From the NCBI GenBank assembly GCA_937901895.1, contig CALGTD010000022.1, positions 5,888 to 69,887 on the forward strand: a stretch of 64,000 nucleotides of DNA, in the 5' to 3' direction. The position numbers and the translations under genes are program-made. The notes below the pieces were generated by a model that worked only from the letters and a program-made list of their open reading frames with translations, had not been told where the DNA came from and searched no databases. Each line of letters opens with the position of its first letter. Position 1 is the first letter of the stretch. Source of the DNA: an uncultured Spartobacteria bacterium. Lineage in GTDB: Bacteria; Verrucomicrobiota; Verrucomicrobiia; Chthoniobacterales; JAATET01. Shown in pieces: positions 1 to 7,299 of the stretch.

Positions 1-440
1 CGGGATCGGCGAGCGTTTTCCTCGATGAGCTGCCGGTAGGGAAATTCGCGCTGCGGGTATTTGTAGAGCGCCTGCATCCACGAATGGGTCGGCGTGTTGT
101 CGAGGTAGAAATATTCCTCCTTCACGTCCTCGCCGTGATTCCCCTGGGGGTTCGAGAGACCGAACATCCGCTCCTTGAGGATCGGGTCCACGCCGTTCCA
201 GAACGCCGGGGCAAAGCAAATGCGGCAGTCGTCGTCGCAGATGCCGAGCATCCCGTCCTCACCCCATCGGTAGGCTCGTGAGCGGGCATGATCGTGCGGG
301 AAATACGTCCATGCGTCGCCGTCCGCGGAGTAGTCCTCCCGCACCGTGCCCCACTGCCGCTCGCTGAGATACGGTCCCCATTTCGCCCAAGCGACCTTCC
401 CGGAATCTCGCTCCTCCATGCGGGTTCGCTCGGCACTCAT
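1..440 (-). CDS. MGH1-like / GH63-type glycosidase, N-terminal part (runs off the window)
   Basis: Reading the minus strand from the ATG at 440 gives 146 codons without a stop before the window edge. The protein starts MSAERTRMEERD and contains the blocks WGPYLSERQWGTVREDYS, FPHDHARSRAYRWGED and NHGEDVKEEYFYLDNTPTHS. I recognise these as the N-terminal region of the large (about 880 aa) MGH1-like glucosidases related to glycoside hydrolase family 63, which act on alpha-glucosides or mannosylglycerate-type substrates. Only the N-terminal sixth is present and the catalytic residues lie outside the window, so the substrate cannot be judged. The gene is divergent from the ORF6N gene, with about 80 bases between the two starts. 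Confidence 0.85.
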   Translation of the reverse strand, partial: MSAERTRMEERDSGKVAWAKWGPYLSERQWGTVREDYSADGDAWTYFPHDHARSRAYRWGEDGMLGICDDDCRICFAPAFWNGVDPILKERMFGLSNPQGNHGEDVKEEYFYLDNTPTHSWMQALYKYPQREFPYRQLIEENARRS

Positions 441-519
441 TGCCGCGACTTTAACGAACTGCGCGGTCTTTGGAAATGCGCTTGCGCGGCGGCCGGCAAA
501 CAAGGCAGCGTCGCCACTG

Positions 520-1107
520 GTGCCCCGTAAGAAACCCTCCCCCGCCCCTGTTCCGCTCGACCCGATGATCGTCCGGGTGCGCGATCAGCCCGTGATCCTC
601 GATTCCGACCTGGCGCGGGTTTATGGAGTGACCACGAAGGCGCTCAATCAGGCCGTCAAACGGAACGCGGAGCGCTTTCCGGAGGATTTCGCGTTCCAGC
701 TGCAGGAGAACGAAGCGGTCGCTTTGAGGTCACAAATTGTGACTTCAAGCGCCGACGCGCCTGACCCGGAATCGAATGCCCGGCCGCAGACTGCTACCGG
801 CTCCCGCGGCGGACGTCGCACCCTTCCCTGGGCCTTCACCGAGCACGGCGCGCTGATGGCGGCGAACATCCTTCGCAGTCCGCAGGCCGTGCAGATGAGC
901 GTGTTTCTGGTTCGTGCCTTCGTGAGGCTGCGGGAGCAGTTCGCGGCGAACGACGCAATCCTGCGGCGACTCGCGGAAATCGACGAGAAGCTGCTCGCGC
1001 ACGACGAGGCGCTTGTCCTGGTATGGCAAAAGCTCCAGTCCGTGCTGCGGTTGCCACCACCAACCCCACCGCCTGCACCGAAGCGGCGGATCGGATTTCA
1101 CACCTGA
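520..1107 (+). CDS. ORF6N (KilA-N-like) domain protein
   Basis: The 195-residue protein has an N-terminal ORF6N domain, seen in the block VILDSDLARVYGVTTKALNQ followed by RNAERFPEDFAFQL and TEHGALMAANIL. This DNA-binding module is common in phage antirepressors and in chromosomal accessory genes. A short helical segment (about residues 145-178) and a proline-rich tail follow. The open frame extends upstream to 346, but that would run into the divergent glycosidase, and the extra residues look non-coding. I chose the GTG at 520 (M-P-R-K-K-P), with an ATG at 565 as the alternative. No phage genes surround it, so it looks like a stand-alone accessory gene. Confidence 0.8.
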   Translation: MPRKKPSPAPVPLDPMIVRVRDQPVILDSDLARVYGVTTKALNQAVKRNAERFPEDFAFQLQENEAVALRSQIVTSSADAPDPESNARPQTATGSRGGRRTLPWAFTEHGALMAANILRSPQAVQMSVFLVRAFVRLREQFAANDAILRRLAEIDEKLLAHDEALVLVWQKLQSVLRLPPPTPPPAPKRRIGFHT

Positions 1108-1113
1108 GTTTCC

Positions 1114-1497
1114 ATGGAATTTCACCACGAATTTTTGCCGGATCGGAACCTCGTGATCGTTCGCATCACGGGATTGTTGAGTCTTGGGCCGCTGCTCGAG
1201 GCCCTTGTCCGGCTTTGGGAACATCCCTCCTACCATCCGGACCTCGACATACTGTGTGACCTCTCCGGGGCAAAGGCGCAGGCGTCCGCGGAGAACGTGC
1301 CGGAGCTGGATCAATTTCTCAAGGATCCCCGGGCGGCACGCGGGCGGCGGGCGATTGTCATTCAGGATCCCATCGTGACCGCCCTCACCATGCTTTACAT
1401 GCGGAACCTGCCGCATGAGGGATCGTTCCGCATCTTTTCCACACTTGCCGCGGCGCACGAATACCTCGAAGTGGCCGATCCGATTGCCATCGACTAA
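1114..1497 (+). CDS. STAS/SpoIIAA-like small protein
   Basis: This is a 127-residue soluble protein with alternating strands and helices. It begins MEFHHEFLPDRNLVIVRITG and has a central LDILCDLSGAKA strand-turn. The layout resembles the SpoIIAA-like (STAS/SEC14-type) small proteins found in many environmental bacteria, which have no firmly assigned function. No signal peptide or membrane segment is seen. It starts 6 bases after the ORF6N gene and ends 3 bases before the FabZ-like gene, so it may be co-transcribed with the latter. The family call rests on overall pattern only. Confidence 0.65.
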   Translation: MEFHHEFLPDRNLVIVRITGLLSLGPLLEALVRLWEHPSYHPDLDILCDLSGAKAQASAENVPELDQFLKDPRAARGRRAIVIQDPIVTALTMLYMRNLPHEGSFRIFSTLAAAHEYLEVADPIAID

Positions 1498-1500
1498 CTC

Positions 1501-1911
1501 ATGGACCCTGTCGCGCTTGGCCTTCCGCATCGGGAGCCCTTCATCTTCGTCGACGAGGTCCTGGAATGCCCGGGCGACGGTTCGGCGCGCGGCGTGAAGA
1601 CCTTCGACGGAAGCGAGACGTTCTTTGCCGGCCATTTTCCCGGCGATCCCATCGTTCCCGGCGTGATTCTCACCGAAGCGCTCGCTCAAATTGCGGGCAT
1701 TGCCGGAGCGGCGGGTGAGCCTGGGGCGCGATTCCTCCTCTCGGCCGTGCGATCGATGAAGTTTCACCGTGCGGTCCGCCCGGGCGAGCGGATCGAGCTC
1801 GTTGCGAAGAAGACCGGAGGCATGGGCGGACTCGTGATGTTTGATACGGTTGCGACCGTGGCCGGCGAAGTGGTCGCCCAGGGCGGGATCGTGCTCTCCC
1901 GCGCGGACTGA
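1501..1911 (+). CDS. 3-hydroxyacyl-ACP dehydratase-like hotdog protein (FabZ/FabA-like)
   Basis: This 136-residue single hotdog-fold protein starts with the FabZ-like LPHREPFIFVDEV block and contains GHFPGDPIVPGV (active-site His region) and TEALAQIAGIAG (catalytic Glu region). FabZ dehydrates 3-hydroxyacyl-ACP to trans-2-enoyl-ACP in fatty acid elongation, and close relatives act in lipid or polyketide pathways. The length fits FabZ (about 140-150 aa). The neighbours are not the usual lpxA/lpxD/fabZ set, so it may be a paralogue serving another acyl pathway and not the housekeeping enzyme. Confidence 0.8.
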   Translation: MDPVALGLPHREPFIFVDEVLECPGDGSARGVKTFDGSETFFAGHFPGDPIVPGVILTEALAQIAGIAGAAGEPGARFLLSAVRSMKFHRAVRPGERIELVAKKTGGMGGLVMFDTVATVAGEVVAQGGIVLSRAD

Positions 1912-1928
1912 GGATTGCCACACTTCCC

Positions 1929-2714
1929 GTGATGCGCTTGGCTGACCGCATGCTCCGCGCGCTCCTCATTTTTTTGCTGACCGCCGTCTCGCTGGCGCAT
2001 GCGGAGTGGACGCTCGGCGCGAAGGACGAGATCGCCACCCTGCCCGGTGGCGCGCAGTTCATCGAGCGCGAGGCACGCGATGGCGACCGGGCCGTGCGTG
2101 TGCTGGGTGTATTCTTCACGACGAAACAGGGCAGGCTCGCAGTCGTCGACAATCCGACGCCAGAGCGAGGCAAGCTCGGCGACGCGGCGAAGTCGGCAGG
2201 CGCGATTGCGGCGGTCAACGGCGGGTATTTTCACCCCAATTGGAAGCCTGTCGGCCTGGAAATCGCCGACGGCGAGAAGATCAACGGCTTCGAACGCGCA
2301 AAACTCCTCAGCGGGGTATTCGTCGTCTCAAATGGAAAGCCACGTCTGCTGCGCTCCGCGGAATACAAGCCTTCGAAGGCGGATACCGATGCGTTGCAGG
2401 CGGGGCCGTTTCTGGTGGACGACGGACGGCCGACCGCTGGTCTGAACACCGAGCGGCTGGCCCGTCGCACGGTGGTGGCCACCGACGGGAAAAATCGCTG
2501 GGCGATTCTCTACCTCACCCACGTCTCACTCGCCGATGCAGGTGCGATCCTCGCCTCGCGCGAGGTGTTTCCGGACTTTCCGATCGAGCGGGCACTCAAT
2601 CTCGATGGGGGCTCCTCCAGCGGGCTCTGGGTCGCCACGGGGGGCTCCCCCTATTATCTGCGCGAGGTCGGCACGGTGCGGAATTATCTCGTCGTCAAGC
2701 CTGCGGGCGAATGA
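1929..2714 (+). CDS. secreted phosphodiester glycosidase (NAGPA domain)
   Basis: The 261-residue protein begins with a signal peptide (hydrophobic ALLIFLLTAVSLAHA, residues about 10-24). The NAGPA/phosphodiester glycosidase fold follows, recognised by VNGGYFHPNWKPVGL, GPFLVDDGRPT, LARRTVVATDG and LNLDGGSSSGLWV. Proteins of this domain remove a sugar attached through a phosphodiester, as in the human GlcNAc-1-phosphodiester uncovering enzyme. Bacterial forms are exported and probably act on envelope glycans. The GTG at 1929 is immediately followed by an ATG at 1932, and either could be the start. Confidence 0.85.
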   Translation: MMRLADRMLRALLIFLLTAVSLAHAEWTLGAKDEIATLPGGAQFIEREARDGDRAVRVLGVFFTTKQGRLAVVDNPTPERGKLGDAAKSAGAIAAVNGGYFHPNWKPVGLEIADGEKINGFERAKLLSGVFVVSNGKPRLLRSAEYKPSKADTDALQAGPFLVDDGRPTAGLNTERLARRTVVATDGKNRWAILYLTHVSLADAGAILASREVFPDFPIERALNLDGGSSSGLWVATGGSPYYLREVGTVRNYLVVKPAGE

Positions 2715-2766
2715 CCGCTGCCATTTCCTCCTAGCGCCCGGACGGGCGTCGGTTCAAATTAGTCTC

Positions 2767-3120
2767 ATGCAAATCCACCTCAGTCCACGGCACCTTGTCC
2801 TTACCGCCGCCATCCATTCGCACGTCGCGGAAAAGATCGAGCACCTCGAGACGCTCACCGATCGCATCATCGCCGCGCATGTCGTGCTGCTCCACGACGA
2901 GACGAAGACGAAGCAGTATGTGGTGAAGGTTCACCTCGCCGTGCCGGGACCCGACATCCACGCGCAGGATGCCGAGACGGATCTCTACGCGGCGATCGAC
3001 AAGGTCGCCGAGAAACTCGCGCGCCAGCTCCGCAAGCGAAAGACGAAGCTCGTGAGCACCAAGAAGCACAAGGCCCAGCTCGCCACCGAGAGCCGCAAGC
3101 GCGGCTACGCGCGCCGATAG
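2767..3120 (+). CDS. hpf: ribosome hibernation promoting factor, short form
   Basis: The 117-residue protein starts MQIHLSPRHLVLTAAI and has the HPF/RaiA layout: a conserved LTAAIHSHVAEKIEHLE helix, a DIHAQDAETDLYAAIDKV block and a basic tail. HPF binds the 30S subunit in stationary phase and promotes or stabilises inactive ribosomes. It is the short form, without the C-terminal dimerisation domain of long HPF. The frame is open upstream, but homology begins only at the ATG at 2767. Confidence 0.85.
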   Translation: MQIHLSPRHLVLTAAIHSHVAEKIEHLETLTDRIIAAHVVLLHDETKTKQYVVKVHLAVPGPDIHAQDAETDLYAAIDKVAEKLARQLRKRKTKLVSTKKHKAQLATESRKRGYARR

Positions 3121-3153
3121 TCGCCGAAGTTTTCACAGGGGCGAACGCGCACA

Positions 3154-3921
3154 ATGGAGGGCGAATACAAAGTCAAACTGGACGTCTTCGAGGGACCGCT
3201 CGACCTGCTGCTCTATTTGATCAAGCGGGACGAGGTGGACATCTACGACATCTCGATCGAGCGGATCACGAAGCAGTATCTCGAGTATCTCGACGCGTTC
3301 AAGATGCTCAACATCGAGCTGGCCGGCGAGTTCATCGTGATGGCCGCAAACCTGCTCTATATCAAGAGCCGCACGCTGCTGCCCGTCGATCAGCAGATGG
3401 CTGAGGAGGACGCGGAGGAGGATGATCCGCGCTGGGAACTCATCCGCCAGCTCATCGAATACAAGAAGTTCAAGGAAGCCGCCGGAGTGCTTCGCGAGCG
3501 TGAAGCCGCCCAGGAGCAGCTCTTCGCCCGCGTGCCTGCCGCACCCGATCTCCCGGCCGGCGAGGAAAACCTCCTCGTCGAGGAGGTCGGCATCTTCGAC
3601 CTCATCCGGGCCTTCCAGAACGTCCTCAAGCGCCGTGCGCCAAAGCAGGAGGACCTGCGCGAAATCTTCGCGGAAAATTTCACCGTCGCCGACAAGATCG
3701 ACCACCTTCTACGGATTACCGGCGGCGGCGTGCCGCTGAAGTTCGAGGAAATGTTCCCCGAGCAGGCGACGCGCACCGAGATCGTTGTGACATTCCTCGC
3801 AATGCTGGAGCTGATCCGTATGAAGCAGCTGCGCGTGAAGCAGGACGTCCACTTCGGTGAGATCTGGATCGAGCGCAATACCGACACCGTCCCGCTGTTT
3901 TCCACGCCCGCCGAATCATGA
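3154..3921 (+). CDS. scpA: segregation and condensation protein A
   Basis: The 255-residue protein opens with MEGEYKVKLDVFEGPLDLLL, the diagnostic ScpA/kleisin N-terminus, followed by VDIYDISIERITKQYLEYL and FIVMAANLLYIKSRTLLP. A C-terminal winged-helix region (EIVVTFLAMLELIRMKQ) binds SMC heads. ScpA bridges SMC and ScpB in the condensin complex that organises and segregates chromosomes. The stop overlaps the scpB start by four bases (ATGA), which indicates coupled translation. Confidence 0.95.
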   Translation: MEGEYKVKLDVFEGPLDLLLYLIKRDEVDIYDISIERITKQYLEYLDAFKMLNIELAGEFIVMAANLLYIKSRTLLPVDQQMAEEDAEEDDPRWELIRQLIEYKKFKEAAGVLREREAAQEQLFARVPAAPDLPAGEENLLVEEVGIFDLIRAFQNVLKRRAPKQEDLREIFAENFTVADKIDHLLRITGGGVPLKFEEMFPEQATRTEIVVTFLAMLELIRMKQLRVKQDVHFGEIWIERNTDTVPLFSTPAES

Positions 3922-4754
3922 GCGAGCAGACTCCTCCAGAGGGACCCACCCTCAAACACATCATCGAGGCGCTCATATTCGCTTCCCAGAAGCCGATTTC
4001 CGCGAAGGAAATTTCCGCCGTGCTGCGCGGTGCCGCCGATGCCGCGAAGGACAATCCGGTCGTGCAGGCGTTCGGAAAGGTGAAGGAAAACGAGATCATT
4101 GATGCGGTCGATGCCCTGAGCGCCGACTACGCAGCGGCCGGACATTCGTTCGAGATTCGCGAAACGGCCGCCGGATGGCAGCTCGTCAGCGCCGCGCCGT
4201 TCTCCCCGTGGCTGCGCCAGCTCTTTCCCGAGAACAAGCCCGCGCGCCTCAGCGCGCCCGCTCTTGAAACCCTCGCGATCATCGCCTACCGGCAGCCCGT
4301 TACGCGGGCCGACATCGAGGCGGTGCGCGGCGTGGCTGTCGACGGCGTGATGCAGACATTGCTCGATCGACAGCTCGTGAAGATCGCCGGTCGCGCCGAC
4401 ATTCCCGGCCGTCCGTTGCTCTACGAGACGACAAGCCATTTCATGGAACACTTCGGACTGCGCGATCTCGAGCAGCTGCCGAATGCGGCGGAACTTCGCC
4501 GCGCCGCCGCGGCGATCGCGGAGGCAAATGCCAAACCTGCGGAGACGCCTCCCGCCGACAGCCCATCGACCCCGGAGGAATCCCCCGCTGCTTCAGAGGA
4601 GTCCACACCGGAGGCAGGGACGCAGGAGTCTCCGGCCGAATCCGCGCAGGACGATGCCGCGGAACCGCCGGTGGAAGCGGTTCCCGCGCCGGAGCCGGTT
4701 TCCGAAGAGTCCACCCCGCCCGGCGCAAACGAATCCGATCGCACAGAGTCATGA
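3918..4754 (+). CDS. scpB: segregation and condensation protein B, with an acidic low-complexity tail
   Basis: The 278-residue protein carries two winged-helix domains typical of ScpB in its first ~185 residues. The signature ALETLAIIAYRQPVTRADIEAVRG is seen in two overlapping parts and is followed by GRPLLYETTSHFMEHFGL. ScpB dimers bind ScpA and stabilise SMC-ScpAB. From about residue 195 on there is a Pro/Glu/Ser/Ala-rich tail of some 80 residues that is longer than in standard ScpB and probably disordered. It overlaps scpA upstream and pheA downstream by four bases at each junction. Confidence 0.92.
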   Translation: MSEQTPPEGPTLKHIIEALIFASQKPISAKEISAVLRGAADAAKDNPVVQAFGKVKENEIIDAVDALSADYAAAGHSFEIRETAAGWQLVSAAPFSPWLRQLFPENKPARLSAPALETLAIIAYRQPVTRADIEAVRGVAVDGVMQTLLDRQLVKIAGRADIPGRPLLYETTSHFMEHFGLRDLEQLPNAAELRRAAAAIAEANAKPAETPPADSPSTPEESPAASEESTPEAGTQESPAESAQDDAAEPPVEAVPAPEPVSEESTPPGANESDRTES

Positions 4755-5590
4755 GTGAGCTTTCCACCATCCGCGAGAAGATCGATGCGATCGACACCGA
4801 GCTGCTGCGGCTGCTCAACGAGCGCGCGACCCTCGCCCTCGAGGTCGGCAAAATCAAGAGCCGCGACGGGCTGCCGATTTATGCGCCCGACCGCGAAATG
4901 ACCCTTCTGCGCGGTCTCGTCGAGCGCAACCAGGGACCGCTCTCGCCGGTTGCGATCCGGGCAATCTACCGCGAGATCATGTCCGCCGCGCTCGCGCTGG
5001 AGAAGGACGTGGTGATCGCAGTGTCGGGACCGGAAGGCGGCGCGTGTCACCAGGCGGCGCGTGCGCGCTTTGGGTCGAGCGTGAGCTATTCGTTCTTTGG
5101 CGAGGTCTCCGAGTTGTTCGAGTCCGTGTCGCGTGGCGAGGCGGATTGCGGCGTGGTGCCGATCGAGGAGCCCGGTCATGGGTCGGTGAATCCGACACTC
5201 GATGCCCTTACGCAGACCGAATTGACGATCTGCGCGGAGATCGTTTCCTGCCCCGACGGATCGCCCGGGGAGTCGGAGGATTGCGCGCGGTATTTTGTGA
5301 TGGCCCGCACGGCGGCGGCCATTTCCGGCAACGACCGCACCACGCTTCTGCTGCGTGTCGAGGACAAGCCGGGCGCGCTGCTCGATGCGCTTGAGCCGTT
5401 CCGCGACGCGGAGCTGAATCTCAATCACCTCGCGAGCCGGCCGGCGGCAAAGGGAAGCGACGACGTGTATTTCTTCGTCGAGGTCGATGGGCACAGCCGC
5501 GACGAAGCCTTTGCGGAGCTCCTGCGCGACCTGTCCCGCCGCTGCCGCGCCGTGAAAGTGCTCGGCAGCTATCCGCGCACGGCATTGTAG
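4751..5590 (+). CDS. pheA: PheA-like chorismate mutase with truncated prephenate dehydratase domain and ACT domain
   Basis: This 279-residue protein has three parts. Residues 1-85 are an AroQ-type chorismate mutase helix bundle (IDAIDTELLRLLNERATLAL, KSRDGLPIYAPDRE). Residues 87-164 match the first half of a prephenate dehydratase domain (GPEGGACHQAA, GVVPIEEPGHGSVNPTLD). Residues 196-279 are an ACT domain (TLLLRVEDKPGALLDAL, LASRP). Intact PheA is about 360-390 aa. The stretch between the EIV strand and the TRF motif, about 90 residues in E. coli PheA, is about 14 residues here. The essential Thr-Arg-Phe is Ala-Arg-Tyr, and the Ser of the substrate loop is Cys. Chorismate mutase activity is plausible and dehydratase activity is doubtful. 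Confidence 0.85.
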   Translation: MSELSTIREKIDAIDTELLRLLNERATLALEVGKIKSRDGLPIYAPDREMTLLRGLVERNQGPLSPVAIRAIYREIMSAALALEKDVVIAVSGPEGGACHQAARARFGSSVSYSFFGEVSELFESVSRGEADCGVVPIEEPGHGSVNPTLDALTQTELTICAEIVSCPDGSPGESEDCARYFVMARTAAAISGNDRTTLLLRVEDKPGALLDALEPFRDAELNLNHLASRPAAKGSDDVYFFVEVDGHSRDEAFAELLRDLSRRCRAVKVLGSYPRTAL

Positions 5591-5591
5591 G

Positions 5592-5613
5592 CCGCCCGGC
5601 TCATCTTGGGCGG
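5592..5613 (+). terminator. GC-rich hairpin after pheA
   Basis: CCGCCC (5592-5597) can pair with GGGCGG (5608-5613) across a 10-base loop, starting one base after the pheA stop codon. No strong T-tract follows, so this is a weak candidate terminator for the scpA-scpB-pheA unit. Its last two bases are shared with the next hairpin, so the two structures exclude each other. Confidence 0.3.
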
Positions 5614-5653
5614 TTCCCACGGCCGGGAGCGACGCATCCGGCCGGAGGGAACC
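5612..5653 (+). other. long imperfect inverted repeat in the pheA / ATP-grasp gap
   Basis: GGTTCCCACGGCCGG (5612-5626) is complementary to CCGGCCGGAGGGAACC (5638-5653), apart from one mismatch and one bulged base, with an 11-base loop. The transcript would form a very stable stem of about 14 base pairs. It lies in the leader of the ATP-grasp gene, about 90 bases before the start, and no T-tract follows. I do not recognise it as a known riboswitch. It could be a processing site, an attenuator arm or a leftover of a repeat. Confidence 0.4.
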
Positions 5654-5741
5654 CGTGGAGAGGGAGTGTGCGTGCGCGCCGTGCGGCTAAATCTTGCAAA
5701 GCCCTGCGCGATTGGCACTTTTCCAGCTAGTGAAAAAGGGG

Positions 5742-7214
5742 ATGTTTACGGATTACGACGTCGGGGGGTTCTTCGACGAGATGTTCACCCCGGCCGGAGA
5801 GGTTCGCCCCCATTATGCGCCCCTGCTCGAGCGATTCGCCTCGATGGAGCACTCCGAGTTTCAGCGCAAGGTCGCGATGGCGGAGAATTCCTATCTGAGC
5901 CAGGGCATCACGTTCACCGTCTACAGTGGCGATGAAGGCACGGAGCGCATCTTTCCGTTCGACCTGATTCCGCGGATCGTTCCGGCGGACGAGTGGGCGC
6001 ATATCGAGCGCGGTCTGGAGCAGCGGCTCACCGCGCTGAACATGTTCCTGCACGACATCTATCACGACCAGCGCATCCTCAAGGAAAAGGTCATTCCTGA
6101 GGAGGTCATCCGCAGCGCGAAGCATTTCCGGCCCGAGTTCATGGGCTTCGACGTGCCGAAGAACATCTACATTCATGTCTGCGGCACCGACCTCATCCGC
6201 GACGACAGCGGCCAATATCTGGTGCTCGAAGACAACGGTCGATGCCCGTCCGGCGTCTCCTACGTGCTGGAAAACCGACAGGCGATGAAACGCGTTTTCC
6301 CGCGGCTCTTCTCGAAATATCCCGTCCGTCCGGTGGACCGCTACCCGCAGGAGCTGCTGTCCGTGCTCCGTTACATCGCACCCGGCGGCAAACCTGATCC
6401 CGTCTGCGCCGTGCTTACGCCCGGCATCTACAACTCGGCGTATTTCGAGCATTCGTTCCTCGCGCGCGAGATGGGTATCGAGATTGTCGTGGGAGCGGAT
6501 CTCGTTGTGGAAAACCGCCGCGTCTACATGAAAACGACGCGCGGACTCCAGCAGGTGGACGTGATTTACCGGCGCATCGATGACGATTTCCTCGACCCGC
6601 AGGTCTTCCGGAAGGACTCCGTCCTCGGCGTGCCCGGTCTCGTCGATGCCTACCGCGCCGGCAATGTCGCGCTTGCAAACTCGATCGGCACCGGCGTGGC
6701 CGACGACAAGGTCACCTATTACTACGTCCCGCGGATGATCGAGTTTTATCTCGGCGAGAAACCCATCCTGCCGAACGTGCAAACGTGGCTGTCCGCCGAG
6801 GAGGACGACCGGAAATACATCCTCGAAAACGTCGGCAATCTCGTCATCAAGGCAGCCAACGAGAGCGGCGGCTACGGGATGCTGATCGGCCCGCAGGCGA
6901 CGAAGGAAGAGATCGAGAAATTCCGCCAGGCCATCATTGCGGATCCACGCGGCTATGTCGCCCAGCCGGTCATCTCGCTTTCGCGCTCGCCGTCGTATTG
7001 CGATGGAGTCATCGAGGGCCGGCACATCGATCTGCGGCCCTATGTGCTGTGCGGGGAGAAGACCACGATCATTCCCGGCGGTCTCACCCGCGTCGCGCTT
7101 CGCAAGGGGTCCCTCGTGGTGAACTCGTCGCAGGGCGGCGGCAGCAAGGACACCTGGGTGCTCGATAGCGAAGACGAGCCCTTGCAATTCCAAAGCCAGT
7201 CCCGGACGCCATGA
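5742..7214 (+). CDS. circularly permuted ATP-grasp type 2 protein (DUF404/DUF407 type)
   Basis: The roughly 490-residue protein matches the CP_ATPgrasp_2 family, seen in the blocks GITFTVYSGDEGTERIFPFD, FMGFDVPKNIYIHVCGTDLI, LEDNGRCPSGVSYVLENR and NLVIKAANESGGYGMLIGP. These proteins are thought to ligate amino acids or peptides using ATP, but their natural product is mostly unknown. The frame is open from 5694. I prefer the ATG at 5742, because it sits just after an AAAAAGGGG ribosome-binding stretch and conserved sequence begins at MFTDYDVGGFFDEMF. The partner alpha-E gene follows on the same strand after 85 bases, as is usual for the family. Confidence 0.88.
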   Translation: MFTDYDVGGFFDEMFTPAGEVRPHYAPLLERFASMEHSEFQRKVAMAENSYLSQGITFTVYSGDEGTERIFPFDLIPRIVPADEWAHIERGLEQRLTALNMFLHDIYHDQRILKEKVIPEEVIRSAKHFRPEFMGFDVPKNIYIHVCGTDLIRDDSGQYLVLEDNGRCPSGVSYVLENRQAMKRVFPRLFSKYPVRPVDRYPQELLSVLRYIAPGGKPDPVCAVLTPGIYNSAYFEHSFLAREMGIEIVVGADLVVENRRVYMKTTRGLQQVDVIYRRIDDDFLDPQVFRKDSVLGVPGLVDAYRAGNVALANSIGTGVADDKVTYYYVPRMIEFYLGEKPILPNVQTWLSAEEDDRKYILENVGNLVIKAANESGGYGMLIGPQATKEEIEKFRQAIIADPRGYVAQPVISLSRSPSYCDGVIEGRHIDLRPYVLCGEKTTIIPGGLTRVALRKGSLVVNSSQGGGSKDTWVLDSEDEPLQFQSQSRTP

Positions 7215-7299
7215 GCGGTTCGAAATTCCATGCCAGAGAGTCGAAGCAGGTGAACGGCGATGCCCCCGCCCTCCCCCGCCCATTCCTTTCCTTCCTCCC

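Noticed and set aside
520..1107. The ORF6N protein as a sign of a prophage
   Set aside because: There are no integrase, capsid, terminase or lysis genes nearby, and ORF6N proteins also occur as single chromosomal genes.
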